Positions 44,765-51,645 of a stretch of DNA of 64,000 nucleotides are shown piece after piece. Source of the DNA: [Clostridium] saccharolyticum WM1 (lineage in GTDB: Bacteria > Bacillota > Clostridia > Lachnospirales > Lachnospiraceae); the NCBI RefSeq assembly GCF_000144625.1, contig NC_014376.1, positions 62,001 through 126,000 on the forward strand, read 5' to 3'. How positions within the stretch are numbered: position 1 is the stretch's first letter; every line of letters starts with the position of its first letter. The notes below the pieces were generated by a model. It saw only the letters and a list, made by a program, of their open reading frames with translations. It did not search any database and was not told the origin of the DNA. The position numbers and the translations under genes are program-made.

Positions 44765-46258
44765 ATGTTTAAACAACTGCAAAAATTGGGTAAGGCATTT
44801 ATGCTTCCGATCGCCATTCTTCCGGCGGCAGGTCTTCTGCTGGGAATCGGCGGAGCGCTGTCTAATCCAAACACAGTGGCTGCCTATCCGTTTCTGAACA
44901 TTTTCGCACTTCAGGCCTTATTTACCGTTATGAGCAAGGCAGGAGAGGTAGTATTTGGAAATCTGGCACTTATTATGTGTATCGGTCTTGCAGTAGGCCT
45001 TGCGAAAAAAGACAAGGGCACGGCAGGACTGGCTGCAGCGGTTGCATTTTTAGTCATGAATGCGTCCATCGGTGCATTGCTTTCTGTCTTTAATCCTGAT
45101 GGCAGTGCCATAGACACCGGAGTGGTTGGGTCCATTGTAATTGGCTGTATGGTTACCTATTTCCATAACAGGTACCGCAACATTCAGCTTCCCGCATTTT
45201 TAGGGTTTTTCGGAGGTTCCCGTTTCATTCCGATTATATCCTCTTTTGCAGCGATTTTTGTTGGCACGGTATTCTTTCTGATCTGGCCGCCATTTCAGAA
45301 ATTACTGATCTCCAGCGGGCAGACCATTGCTGGCATGGGAGTATTTGGAACCTTCTTGTATGGATTCTTAATGAGACTTTGCGGGGCGGTTGGACTGCAT
45401 CATATGATCTATCCTATGTTCTGGTATACTGAACTAGGCGGAGTTGCCACTGTAGGCGGCCAGCAGATTGCAGGCGCCCAGAAGATTTTCTTCGCCCAGC
45501 TGGCGGATCCTGATTTTACAGGAATGTATACGGAGGGGACCAGGTTTTTTGCCGGACGTTTTGATACCATGATCTTTGGTTTGCCGGCAGCATGTCTTGC
45601 CATGTACCACAGCGTACCGGTCAAACGGCGTAAGATGGTATTTGGTTTATTCTTTTCAGCAGCACTGACATCCTTTTTAACTGGTATTACCGAACCGATT
45701 GAGTTTATGTTCCTGTTTGTAGCTCCGTGGCTGTATGTGGTTCATGCATTTTTGGATGGTCTGTCCTTTGCCATCGCTGACCTTCTCAGCGTGCGTATCG
45801 GTAATACATTTTCCGGCGGTATTATTGACTTTACCCTGTTTGGAGTTTTGCAGGGCAATGCAAAGACCCACTGGATTTATGTGGTGGTGGTAGGAGTATT
45901 CTGGGCGGCCCTTTACTATGTGCTGTTCCGTTTCCTGATTACGAAGTTTAATATCCCGACTCCAGGCCGTGAAGAGGGGGAGGATGATGAGATCAATGTA
46001 GAAACAAAGGGCACCATAGCGGAAACTGCGGTTCGTGTGCTTGCAGCCCTTGGAGGCAAGGAGAATATTGAGGATTGCGATGCCTGTATCACCCGTCTGC
46101 GTGTGGCAGTAAAGGATATAAGCAAGGTTGACAAAGACGCCATCAAGCGGGAAGGAGCAGCGGCCGTGCTGGAGGTAAAGGGAGGCATTCAGGCGATATT
46201 CGGTGCAAAAGCAGATTTAATCAAATCAAAAATAAATGAAATAATCGGTGAGGATTAA
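44765..46258 (+). CDS. PTS sugar transporter EIICB, glucose/N-acetylhexosamine family
   Basis: A 497-aa membrane phosphotransferase permease. The EIIC domain (about 1-390) has about ten helices and the family segments FMLPIAILPAAGLLLGIG near 11, FLTGITEPIEFMFLF near 305 (the GITEP substrate motif) and IGNTFSGGIIDFTLFG near 350. The EIIB domain from about 415 carries the phosphorylated Cys in CDACITRLRVAV near 442. No EIIA domain is fused, so a separate EIIA-Glc-type protein must phosphorylate it. The translation start is ATG 44765 behind AAGGGGG. Seven bases before the next ORF begins, and the neighbouring nanE suggests N-acetylmannosamine or a similar amino sugar. Confidence 0.93.
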   Translation: MFKQLQKLGKAFMLPIAILPAAGLLLGIGGALSNPNTVAAYPFLNIFALQALFTVMSKAGEVVFGNLALIMCIGLAVGLAKKDKGTAGLAAAVAFLVMNASIGALLSVFNPDGSAIDTGVVGSIVIGCMVTYFHNRYRNIQLPAFLGFFGGSRFIPIISSFAAIFVGTVFFLIWPPFQKLLISSGQTIAGMGVFGTFLYGFLMRLCGAVGLHHMIYPMFWYTELGGVATVGGQQIAGAQKIFFAQLADPDFTGMYTEGTRFFAGRFDTMIFGLPAACLAMYHSVPVKRRKMVFGLFFSAALTSFLTGITEPIEFMFLFVAPWLYVVHAFLDGLSFAIADLLSVRIGNTFSGGIIDFTLFGVLQGNAKTHWIYVVVVGVFWAALYYVLFRFLITKFNIPTPGREEGEDDEINVETKGTIAETAVRVLAALGGKENIEDCDACITRLRVAVKDISKVDKDAIKREGAAAVLEVKGGIQAIFGAKADLIKSKINEIIGED

Positions 46259-46273
46259 GGAGATGTGTTACTT

Positions 46274-46921
46274 ATGAATAGAGGTTTAATTGTATCCTGT
46301 CAGGCGCTTCCGGAGGAACCCCTGCACAGTTCATTTATCATGGGACGTATGGCAGTGGCGGCAAAGGAAGGCGGCGCAATCGGTATTCGTGCCAACAGCG
46401 TTGAAGATATCGAAGAGATCAAAAAAAATGTGGATCTCCCGATTATTGGAATTATCAAAAAAGTATACGCAGAGGGCAAGCCCTTTATAACGCCCACAAT
46501 GACTGAGGTGGACGCCTTAGTCAGGACCGGCGTGGATGTGATTGCAGTGGATGCTACCATAAGTCAGGATGTGGATTTTCTCCTAAAGCTCCATGATAAG
46601 TATCCCCGGCAGAAATTTATGGCGGATATTTCAACGGAAGAAGAGGGCTTGCGGGCGGATGAAATGGGATTTGACTTTGTGGGCCTGACCCTGCTGGGAT
46701 ATACGCCTCAGTCCCAGGGACTGGATAAGTTTCAGGTGCTTCAGTCCCTGATAGAAAAGTGTAAACATCCTGTCATTGCAGAAGGAAATTTCAACACACC
46801 GGAGCAGGCCGCTCAGGCGATCCGGCTGGGTGCTTACGCAGTGGTGGTTGGAACTGCGATCACACGCCCTCAGTGCATCACCCAAAGATTTGCCCAGGCA
46901 GTGTCAAAGGTTTCTGAATAA
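46274..46921 (+). CDS. nanE: N-acetylmannosamine-6-phosphate 2-epimerase
   Basis: A 215-aa cytoplasmic TIM-barrel enzyme converting ManNAc-6-phosphate to GlcNAc-6-phosphate in sialic acid and amino-sugar catabolism. Family motifs: LIVSCQALPEEPLHS near 4, GGAIGIRANSVEDI near 32, LPIIGIIKKVY near 52 (the catalytic Lys), DVIAVDAT near 88, FMADISTEEEG near 115 and VIAEGNFNTPEQA near 172. The ATG at 46274 is preferred, because earlier GTG and ATG codons lie too close to the TAAGGAG ribosome site. Co-transcription with the PTS suggests direct uptake of ManNAc as its 6-phosphate. The nagA/nagB steps are not in the window. Confidence 0.93.
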   Translation: MNRGLIVSCQALPEEPLHSSFIMGRMAVAAKEGGAIGIRANSVEDIEEIKKNVDLPIIGIIKKVYAEGKPFITPTMTEVDALVRTGVDVIAVDATISQDVDFLLKLHDKYPRQKFMADISTEEEGLRADEMGFDFVGLTLLGYTPQSQGLDKFQVLQSLIEKCKHPVIAEGNFNTPEQAAQAIRLGAYAVVVGTAITRPQCITQRFAQAVSKVSE

Positions 46922-46929
46922 ATTTATGC

Positions 46930-46984
46930 CGCCCTTCCTATGGCTGTTAAAAAAGCCTGGGAAGGGCGTTTTTTGTCTTTCTGC
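46930..46984 (+). terminator. Intrinsic terminator of the PTS-nanE operon
   Basis: CGCCCTTCC (46930-46938) pairs with GGGAAGGGCG (ending 46978), followed by six T. Confidence 0.88.
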
Positions 46985-46993
46985 GGAACCTTT

Positions 46994-47022
46994 TTGTGTT
47001 TTTATTTTGTTTATGATATAAT
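46994..47022 (+). promoter_or_regulatory. Promoter of the RpiR-type regulator
   Basis: TTGTGT (46994-46999), 17-bp spacer, TATAAT (47017-47022). Confidence 0.65.
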
Positions 47023-47092
47023 ATGAGCATTTAGAAAAGTATTTGGCGGGCATAGTGTTTTAATTAACAAAAAGAGTGCAAGGGGTACCAAT

Positions 47093-47905
47093 ATGGATAT
47101 ACTGACATCGATTCAAAAAGAATATCAGACATTTACAGATAAAGAACGAAGCATTGCAGATTATATTCTGCAGGAGGGCAATAACATCCGGAATATGAAT
47201 ATCTCTGTGCTGGCGGCTACCGTGGGTGTTTCCGATGGTACCATCACCCGGTTCTGCAAGAAGATAGGAAGCGCATCCTTTGCAGAACTGAAAATCCAGC
47301 TTGGGAGCGCAGGAGCTGGAAATAAAATTGCCCACTCCAACGACCTTGTTACGGAGGTTTATGATTTTTACAAAACGGTAATTGAAAACTCTAATAAGAT
47401 GATGGATATGAATGCCCTGGGGAATCTGGCGGACCAGATCGTTCAGGCAGGAAATATTTATGTGTTTGGAGTCGGGTCGTCAGGACTGACTGCCGATGAA
47501 TTCATGCTTCGCCTGTCACGAATGGGATTCCATGTGCAAAGTGTGACAGATTCCCATTTGATGCTGATTTACAGCTCCATTTTGGGAGCCGGAGATTTGA
47601 TCATTGCAATTTCCATATCCGGTGAAACCGCCGAGGTTGCCAATTCGGTCAGGGTAGCGAAGCAGAATGGGGCAAAGGCCATCTGCCTTACCAGCTTTAC
47701 CAACAGCACCATCGCCCAGTGCTCTGATTTTTGCTTCCCCGTAGTAAATCCTCTTTTTGTTGACCAGGAACGATTTGTAAACAGCCAATTATCGGCGCTT
47801 TATGTGATCGATCTTCTTTGCCTGGTGCTTTTAAAGGATGAGTCCCGGAAGAAAAAGATGAATATTACGGTGGAAACGATCATTAAGCAGTCTCATTTGA
47901 AGTAG
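47093..47905 (+). CDS. MurR/RpiR-family transcriptional regulator
   Basis: A 270-aa regulator with an N-terminal HTH_6 domain (about 1-75; ISVLAATVGVSDGTITRFCKKIG) and a C-terminal SIS sugar-phosphate isomerase-like domain (about 100-250; YVFGVGSSGLTADE, DLIIAISISGETAEV). Such proteins sense phosphosugars. Encoded directly after the PTS-nanE operon with its own promoter, it probably responds to ManNAc-6-P or GlcNAc-6-P and controls that operon. The ATG at 47093 follows AAGGGG. Confidence 0.92.
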   Translation: MDILTSIQKEYQTFTDKERSIADYILQEGNNIRNMNISVLAATVGVSDGTITRFCKKIGSASFAELKIQLGSAGAGNKIAHSNDLVTEVYDFYKTVIENSNKMMDMNALGNLADQIVQAGNIYVFGVGSSGLTADEFMLRLSRMGFHVQSVTDSHLMLIYSSILGAGDLIIAISISGETAEVANSVRVAKQNGAKAICLTSFTNSTIAQCSDFCFPVVNPLFVDQERFVNSQLSALYVIDLLCLVLLKDESRKKKMNITVETIIKQSHLK

Positions 47906-47954
47906 CCGATCGGATAGCCGGTTCCGGTGTTTAGAGGAGAGGAATCTTTGATAT

Positions 47955-48002
47955 GCCGCGGAGTGCTGAGAATTCAGTATTTCTGCGGTGTTTTGTTTTT
48001 TC
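47955..48002 (+). terminator. Probable terminator of the RpiR gene
   Basis: CCGC and GCGG arms with an inner CTGA-GAAT-TCAG hairpin (47956-47988), followed by TGTTTTGTTTTTT. Confidence 0.7.
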
Positions 48003-48040
48003 TGTCCAGTGCCTGGCTGAACAGAACATTGCATTACATA

Positions 48041-48069
48041 TTGACACTGGGGGAAAAAAAGAATACAAT
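48041..48069 (+). promoter_or_regulatory. Promoter of the iclR-type gene
   Basis: Perfect TTGACA (48041-48046), 17-bp spacer, TACAAT (48064-48069). Start predicted near 48076. Confidence 0.85.
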
Positions 48070-48088
48070 CAATCTAATTATGAATTTG

Positions 48089-48107
48089 ATTCGTATATAT
48101 AAACTTT
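48089..48107. promoter_or_regulatory. Operator-like site A (IclR autoregulation)
   Basis: The 19-nt sequence ATTCGTATATATAAACTTT is the same at 16 of 19 positions as site B at 49119-49137. It occupies about +14 to +32 of the iclR promoter, while site B occupies about +15 to +33 of the operon promoter. This is a repressor road-block geometry. Confidence 0.6.
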
Positions 48108-48119
48108 CGGAGGTATGAA

Positions 48120-48875
48120 ATGAATCGGACCGTAGAACGTACATTTATGATTTTGCAGTTGATCGCTGACAGGAAAAGGGGGATCACCTTACAGGAGATT
48201 ACCAATGAAATGGGGATGGCTAAGAGCAGCGTTTTTGTCATTGTGCAGTCATTATTGGAGTTGAACTATATTACAACACTCCGGGAGAATGATAAGAAAT
48301 ATTGTTTAGGGATAGAGACTTTTTCCTTAGGTATGAAATATGTAGATGATATGAGTCTGATAAAAGAATGTACCGTAAACCTGCAGCCCATAGCTGAAAA
48401 ATATAACAAGACAGCCTTTGTTGCAGTTTTAAATGGAACCAAAATCGTATATGTCCATAAATACGTGGCTCAGAATGCAAGATTGGCTTCCTGTGCCATT
48501 GGAACCAGAAAGGATGCCTATGCAACTTCCCTGGGAAAAGCAATTCTTGCATTTTTATCGAAGGAAGAACAGAGCGCAATTTTAGATAAGATTGATTTTA
48601 AGCCATTAACAGACTATACCATTACCTCCAAAGAACAGCTGCTGGAAGAATTGAGAAGAACGAAGGAGCGGGGGTATTCTTTGGATCAAAGGGAATTGGA
48701 GGACATCACCAGCTGCTGCGGAGCTCCTGTTTTTGACTATACGGGAAAAGTGGTAGCGGCTGTTTCTTTGTCCGATATTTATGATGAAACGCTTGATGAT
48801 GAGCAGGTTGCGAAAGAACTCAAAGAAGCAGCGCTGCACATTTCAAAAAATTTAGGATATCATCCCAATCCATAA
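48120..48875 (+). CDS. IclR-family transcriptional regulator
   Basis: A 251-aa regulator with an N-terminal winged HTH (about 5-65; GITLQEITNEMGMAKSSVFVIVQSLLE) and a C-terminal IclR effector domain (about 75-250; ASCAIGTRKDAYATSLGKAILAFLS, GYSLDQRELEDITSCCGAPVFDYTGKVVAAVSLS). IclR/KdgR members sense small acids such as 2-keto-3-deoxygluconate. Here the regulator lies directly before the heparinase/KdgF operon, so an unsaturated-uronate breakdown product is the likely inducer. GGAGG precedes the ATG. Matching operator-like sequences lie in its own leader and in that of the operon. Confidence 0.93.
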   Translation: MNRTVERTFMILQLIADRKRGITLQEITNEMGMAKSSVFVIVQSLLELNYITTLRENDKKYCLGIETFSLGMKYVDDMSLIKECTVNLQPIAEKYNKTAFVAVLNGTKIVYVHKYVAQNARLASCAIGTRKDAYATSLGKAILAFLSKEEQSAILDKIDFKPLTDYTITSKEQLLEELRRTKERGYSLDQRELEDITSCCGAPVFDYTGKVVAAVSLSDIYDETLDDEQVAKELKEAALHISKNLGYHPNP

Positions 48876-48939
48876 TGAAATCGTTTTTTTATGGATGATT
48901 TCAGATTATAACTCCAGCCGCTGCACGGAGATTTTCTTA

Positions 48940-49006
48940 TGCGAGAAGCAAATCCTTTGTTTACCATGAAGTTTACAGTACAAAGAGCATTCTCGCATTT
49001 TTTTAT
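48940..49006 (+). terminator. Terminator of the iclR-type gene
   Basis: TGCGAGAA (48940-48947) pairs perfectly with TTCTCGCA (48990-48997). The inner AAATCCTTTGT partly pairs with ACAAAGAG, and a run of seven T follows. Confidence 0.8.
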
Positions 49007-49069
49007 TTGTATGTTTTTCAATGCTGCCCGATTGAAAATCAGGTTATCAATATAAATTGCACATTTATG

Positions 49070-49098
49070 TTGACAAGAATTAAAATGAAATGTATAAT
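49070..49098 (+). promoter_or_regulatory. Consensus promoter of the heparinase/ABC operon
   Basis: Perfect TTGACA (49070-49075), 17-bp spacer and perfect TATAAT (49093-49098), with start near 49105. Such a full-consensus promoter implies control by repression. Confidence 0.9.
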
Positions 49099-49118
49099 AT
49101 GCTCATATTGAAAACTTA

Positions 49119-49137
49119 GTTCTTATATATGAACTTT
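49119..49137. promoter_or_regulatory. Operator-like site B (IclR target)
   Basis: GTTCTTATATATGAACTTT: GTTC and GAAC arms around eight bases, matching site A (48089-48107) at 16 of 19 positions and at the same distance from its promoter. Confidence 0.6.
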
Positions 49138-49145
49138 TAACCTTA

Positions 49146-49165
49146 AGATCTCTCATAAGAGATCT
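49146..49165 (+). promoter_or_regulatory. Leader stem-loop of the heparinase/ABC operon
   Basis: AGATCTCT-CATA-AGAGATCT, a perfect 8-bp stem with a 4-nt loop in the ~100-nt leader, 38 bp before the first start codon. No U-run. It may stabilise the 5' end of the long mRNA. Confidence 0.55.
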
Positions 49166-49202
49166 CATTTAATAAACAGTACTGTGAACGGAGTTCGTAA
49201 TT

Positions 49203-49781
49203 ATGAACAAGACAAAAGAGCTTTTTTTATTTCCCTATTTGGACTTATTGTTTTTTTCCATACTTGCCGCTGTTTCAGAGATTATGAGCTATGAGACTTT
49301 GAAATTTTGGAACAGCAGTTTCTATTTCAGCTTTTCCATGGCCCTCTGTCTCATTTCCATGATCCGCTGGGGAGCGACGGGTGTTGTAGTAGCCATGATC
49401 GGAGGAATACCCGGTATCCTGTTTTCTGATATGCCGCTTTGGTCCGGAATTTTATTTTATGTCCTGTCAAATGCATTTGTAGGAATTCCCATGCTGGTTT
49501 ATGGAGACAGAAACAGGGACAAAATTGCCGACGGGCATGTGTTTTTGCTGCTTTATATCCTTCTTTCTCACTGCAGTCTGTCTGCTGGAAAGGGAGTGAT
49601 GATATTTTTACTGACCGGAGAAACAACAGGAGCTAAGGATTATTTTGGGGCAACATTTTTTACCTTGATGATCAATATCATTGTATGCTGTGTGCTGCAA
49701 ATGCGGAAAGGGCTGATTTGCGATATGAGATATTATTTTACTGAAATGGAAGGAGAAGGGAATGGAAACGGAAGAGATTAA
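49203..49781 (+). CDS. Small polytopic membrane protein, first gene of the heparinase/ABC operon
   Basis: A 192-aa integral membrane protein I do not recognise. About six hydrophobic segments (near 10-29, 38-56, 58-75, 80-100, 112-136, 147-168) with short loops, and a glycine-rich stretch GATGVVVAMIGGIPG near 57-71, give it the size and look of an ECF-type S component or a small permease accessory subunit. No family signature is visible. Its last 20 bases overlap the LplB-like permease gene, so it is translationally coupled to it. Being first in the operon it is probably made in good amounts. A part in uptake of the lyase substrate is inferred from position only. Confidence 0.8.
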   Translation: MNKTKELFLFPYLDLLFFSILAAVSEIMSYETLKFWNSSFYFSFSMALCLISMIRWGATGVVVAMIGGIPGILFSDMPLWSGILFYVLSNAFVGIPMLVYGDRNRDKIADGHVFLLLYILLSHCSLSAGKGVMIFLLTGETTGAKDYFGATFFTLMINIIVCCVLQMRKGLICDMRYYFTEMEGEGNGNGRD

Positions 49782-50727
49782 AATGCGGGAGCCCCAGACA
49801 AAAAAGATATGGAAAGCTTTGAGGAAGGACTGGCGTTTATACGTACTTCTGCTTCCCCTGGTGATCTGGTTTGCGATGTGGGCTTATAAGCCAATGGGAG
49901 GGCTTCTCATTGCGTTTAAACGGTTTGATCCTCAATTTGGGGTCTGGGGAAGTGAATTTAAAGGAATTGACAATTTTATCAACCTTGTTTCCGGAGTCAA
50001 TAAGGTTGAGTTTTGGCAGGCATTCAGAAATACGTTTATAATCAGTGCTTACAGCCTGATCTTTGGATTCCCTGTACCGATTATACTGGCCTTATTATTT
50101 GCTGAAATAGGAAATGATACGGTGAGAAAGCTGACGCAGACAGCAACCTATCTGCCTCATTTCCTTTCTGAGGTTACAATTACTGGAATTGCCCTTATGC
50201 TGGTTTACAGCGGTGTCCGCTCAACCGGAATTATCGCCTCTCTGCTCCAGCAAATAGGGCTTATTGAGCCGGGAGTATCCATCATGCAGAAATCCAATTA
50301 TTTCAGGCCCCTTTATATTATGGTAGGGATCTGGAAAGAAAGCGGATATAATTCCATTGTTTATTTTGCAGCAATTATGGGGATTTCCCCTACACTGTAT
50401 GAGGCTTTAAAAGTGGATGGGGGCAACAAATTCCAGGAAATCCGCTTTATCACATTTCCGGGTATGGCTCCGACTCTGATCATTATGATCATCATGAGGA
50501 TAGGAAGTATGCTGACCATTGGCTATGAAAGAGTTTTGCTTTTATACAATGCCAATATTTATGTGACAGCAGATGTGCTCTCCACTTTTGAACAAAGAAT
50601 CGGTATTCTGTCAGGCAATTACGGAATCGGAGCTGCAGTCAGCCTGTTTAATTCCCTGATTGCGTTTGCACTGGTGATCGGTGCCAATACGATCAGCAGA
50701 AATATATCAGAAACATCCCTGTGGTAG
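49762..50727 (+). CDS. ABC transporter permease (LplB/YtcP-type, polysaccharide oligomer import)
   Basis: A 321-aa permease with six membrane helices (first near 28-48). The segment LPLVIWFAMWAYKPMGGLLIAFKRF near 33-58 and the NTFIISAYSLIFGFPVPIILALLFAE-like TM2 region near 92 are typical of LplB-type CUT1 permeases, which import long oligosaccharides. The EAA loop (LYEALKVDGGNKFQEIRFITFPGM region near 213) docks the ATPase. RBS AAGGAGAAGGG. Overlapping the preceding gene and 18 bp from the next permease, it belongs to the IclR-controlled operon with two heparinase-like enzymes. Confidence 0.92.
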   Translation: METEEIKMREPQTKKIWKALRKDWRLYVLLLPLVIWFAMWAYKPMGGLLIAFKRFDPQFGVWGSEFKGIDNFINLVSGVNKVEFWQAFRNTFIISAYSLIFGFPVPIILALLFAEIGNDTVRKLTQTATYLPHFLSEVTITGIALMLVYSGVRSTGIIASLLQQIGLIEPGVSIMQKSNYFRPLYIMVGIWKESGYNSIVYFAAIMGISPTLYEALKVDGGNKFQEIRFITFPGMAPTLIIMIIMRIGSMLTIGYERVLLLYNANIYVTADVLSTFEQRIGILSGNYGIGAAVSLFNSLIAFALVIGANTISRNISETSLW

Positions 50728-50745
50728 ATTAGAAAGGCGGAAACA

Positions 50746-51609
50746 ATGGAGCGCTTAAACAGAAGTGAAAAGATATTTAAGGTGTTTTCCTATACGATGA
50801 TTATCATCTTTGCATTGCTTGCCCTGTATCCGGTTTTGTACGCTTTCAGCGTTTCAATCAGCGGAAAGGTAGCGTATGAAAGCGGCCAGATTGTACTCCT
50901 TCCAAAGGAAGTGACATTTCAGGCCTATGATATGGTGCTGCACAACAAAGGATTTTGGATTGCGTATACCAATACCTTGTTCTATACCGTGCTTGGTACT
51001 GCCTGGAGTATGGCAATTTCCATTACCGGTGCTTATGCATTGCAGAAAACAAAGCTGATGTTCAGACGGCAATGGAACTTTCTGCTGGTATTTACCATGT
51101 GGTTCAGTGCCGGGATGATTCCTCTGTATTTAAATTATAAGACCATGCACGTGGATAACCGGTGGGGAATGATTATAGCCTTCGGTGTCCAAGCATATAA
51201 CATTATTCTTCTCAGAAATTATTTCAGCAGCATTCCAAAAGAAATTGAAGAAGCTGCAATCATGGATGGAGCCAATGAGTTTCAGATGCTTGGAAAAGTT
51301 TACATACCAATGTCCACTGCCAGCATTGCGACAGTAACCTTGTTTTATGCCATTTCAAGATGGAATGGTTATTACTGGTCAAGGATGCTGCTGGCAAACC
51401 CCTACGAGCAGCCGCTTCAGGTATATCTGCGGCAGTTGATTGAAAATTATCAGAAACTATATGATGAGTCTCCGGTTAATCTTGCATATTCCGCAGACAG
51501 TCTGGCTTATGCCATTATTATATGTTCGATCATCCCGGTGTTAGTTATTTACCCGTATATTCAGAAGTACTTTGCAAAAGGTGTGAATATGGGGGGAGTA
51601 AAAGGATAA
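50746..51609 (+). CDS. ABC transporter permease (YtcP/LplC-type)
   Basis: A 287-aa second permease with six helices. Characteristic stretches: SVSISGKVAYESGQIVLLPK near 33, FSAGMIPLYLNYKTMH near 120 (conserved SGGxIPxYL-like turn), EEAAIMDGANEFQMLGKVYIPMS near 167 (EAA loop) and the C-terminal YIQKYFAKGVNMGGVKG tail, which is the hallmark YPF.QKYF.KG...GAVKG ending of LplC homologues. It forms the heterodimer with the 49762 product. The gene lies 36 bp before that of the large binding protein. Confidence 0.92.
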   Translation: MERLNRSEKIFKVFSYTMIIIFALLALYPVLYAFSVSISGKVAYESGQIVLLPKEVTFQAYDMVLHNKGFWIAYTNTLFYTVLGTAWSMAISITGAYALQKTKLMFRRQWNFLLVFTMWFSAGMIPLYLNYKTMHVDNRWGMIIAFGVQAYNIILLRNYFSSIPKEIEEAAIMDGANEFQMLGKVYIPMSTASIATVTLFYAISRWNGYYWSRMLLANPYEQPLQVYLRQLIENYQKLYDESPVNLAYSADSLAYAIIICSIIPVLVIYPYIQKYFAKGVNMGGVKG

Positions 51610-51645
51610 ATGTTTTATTCGCCATAAAGGCAGAAGGAGGATTTT

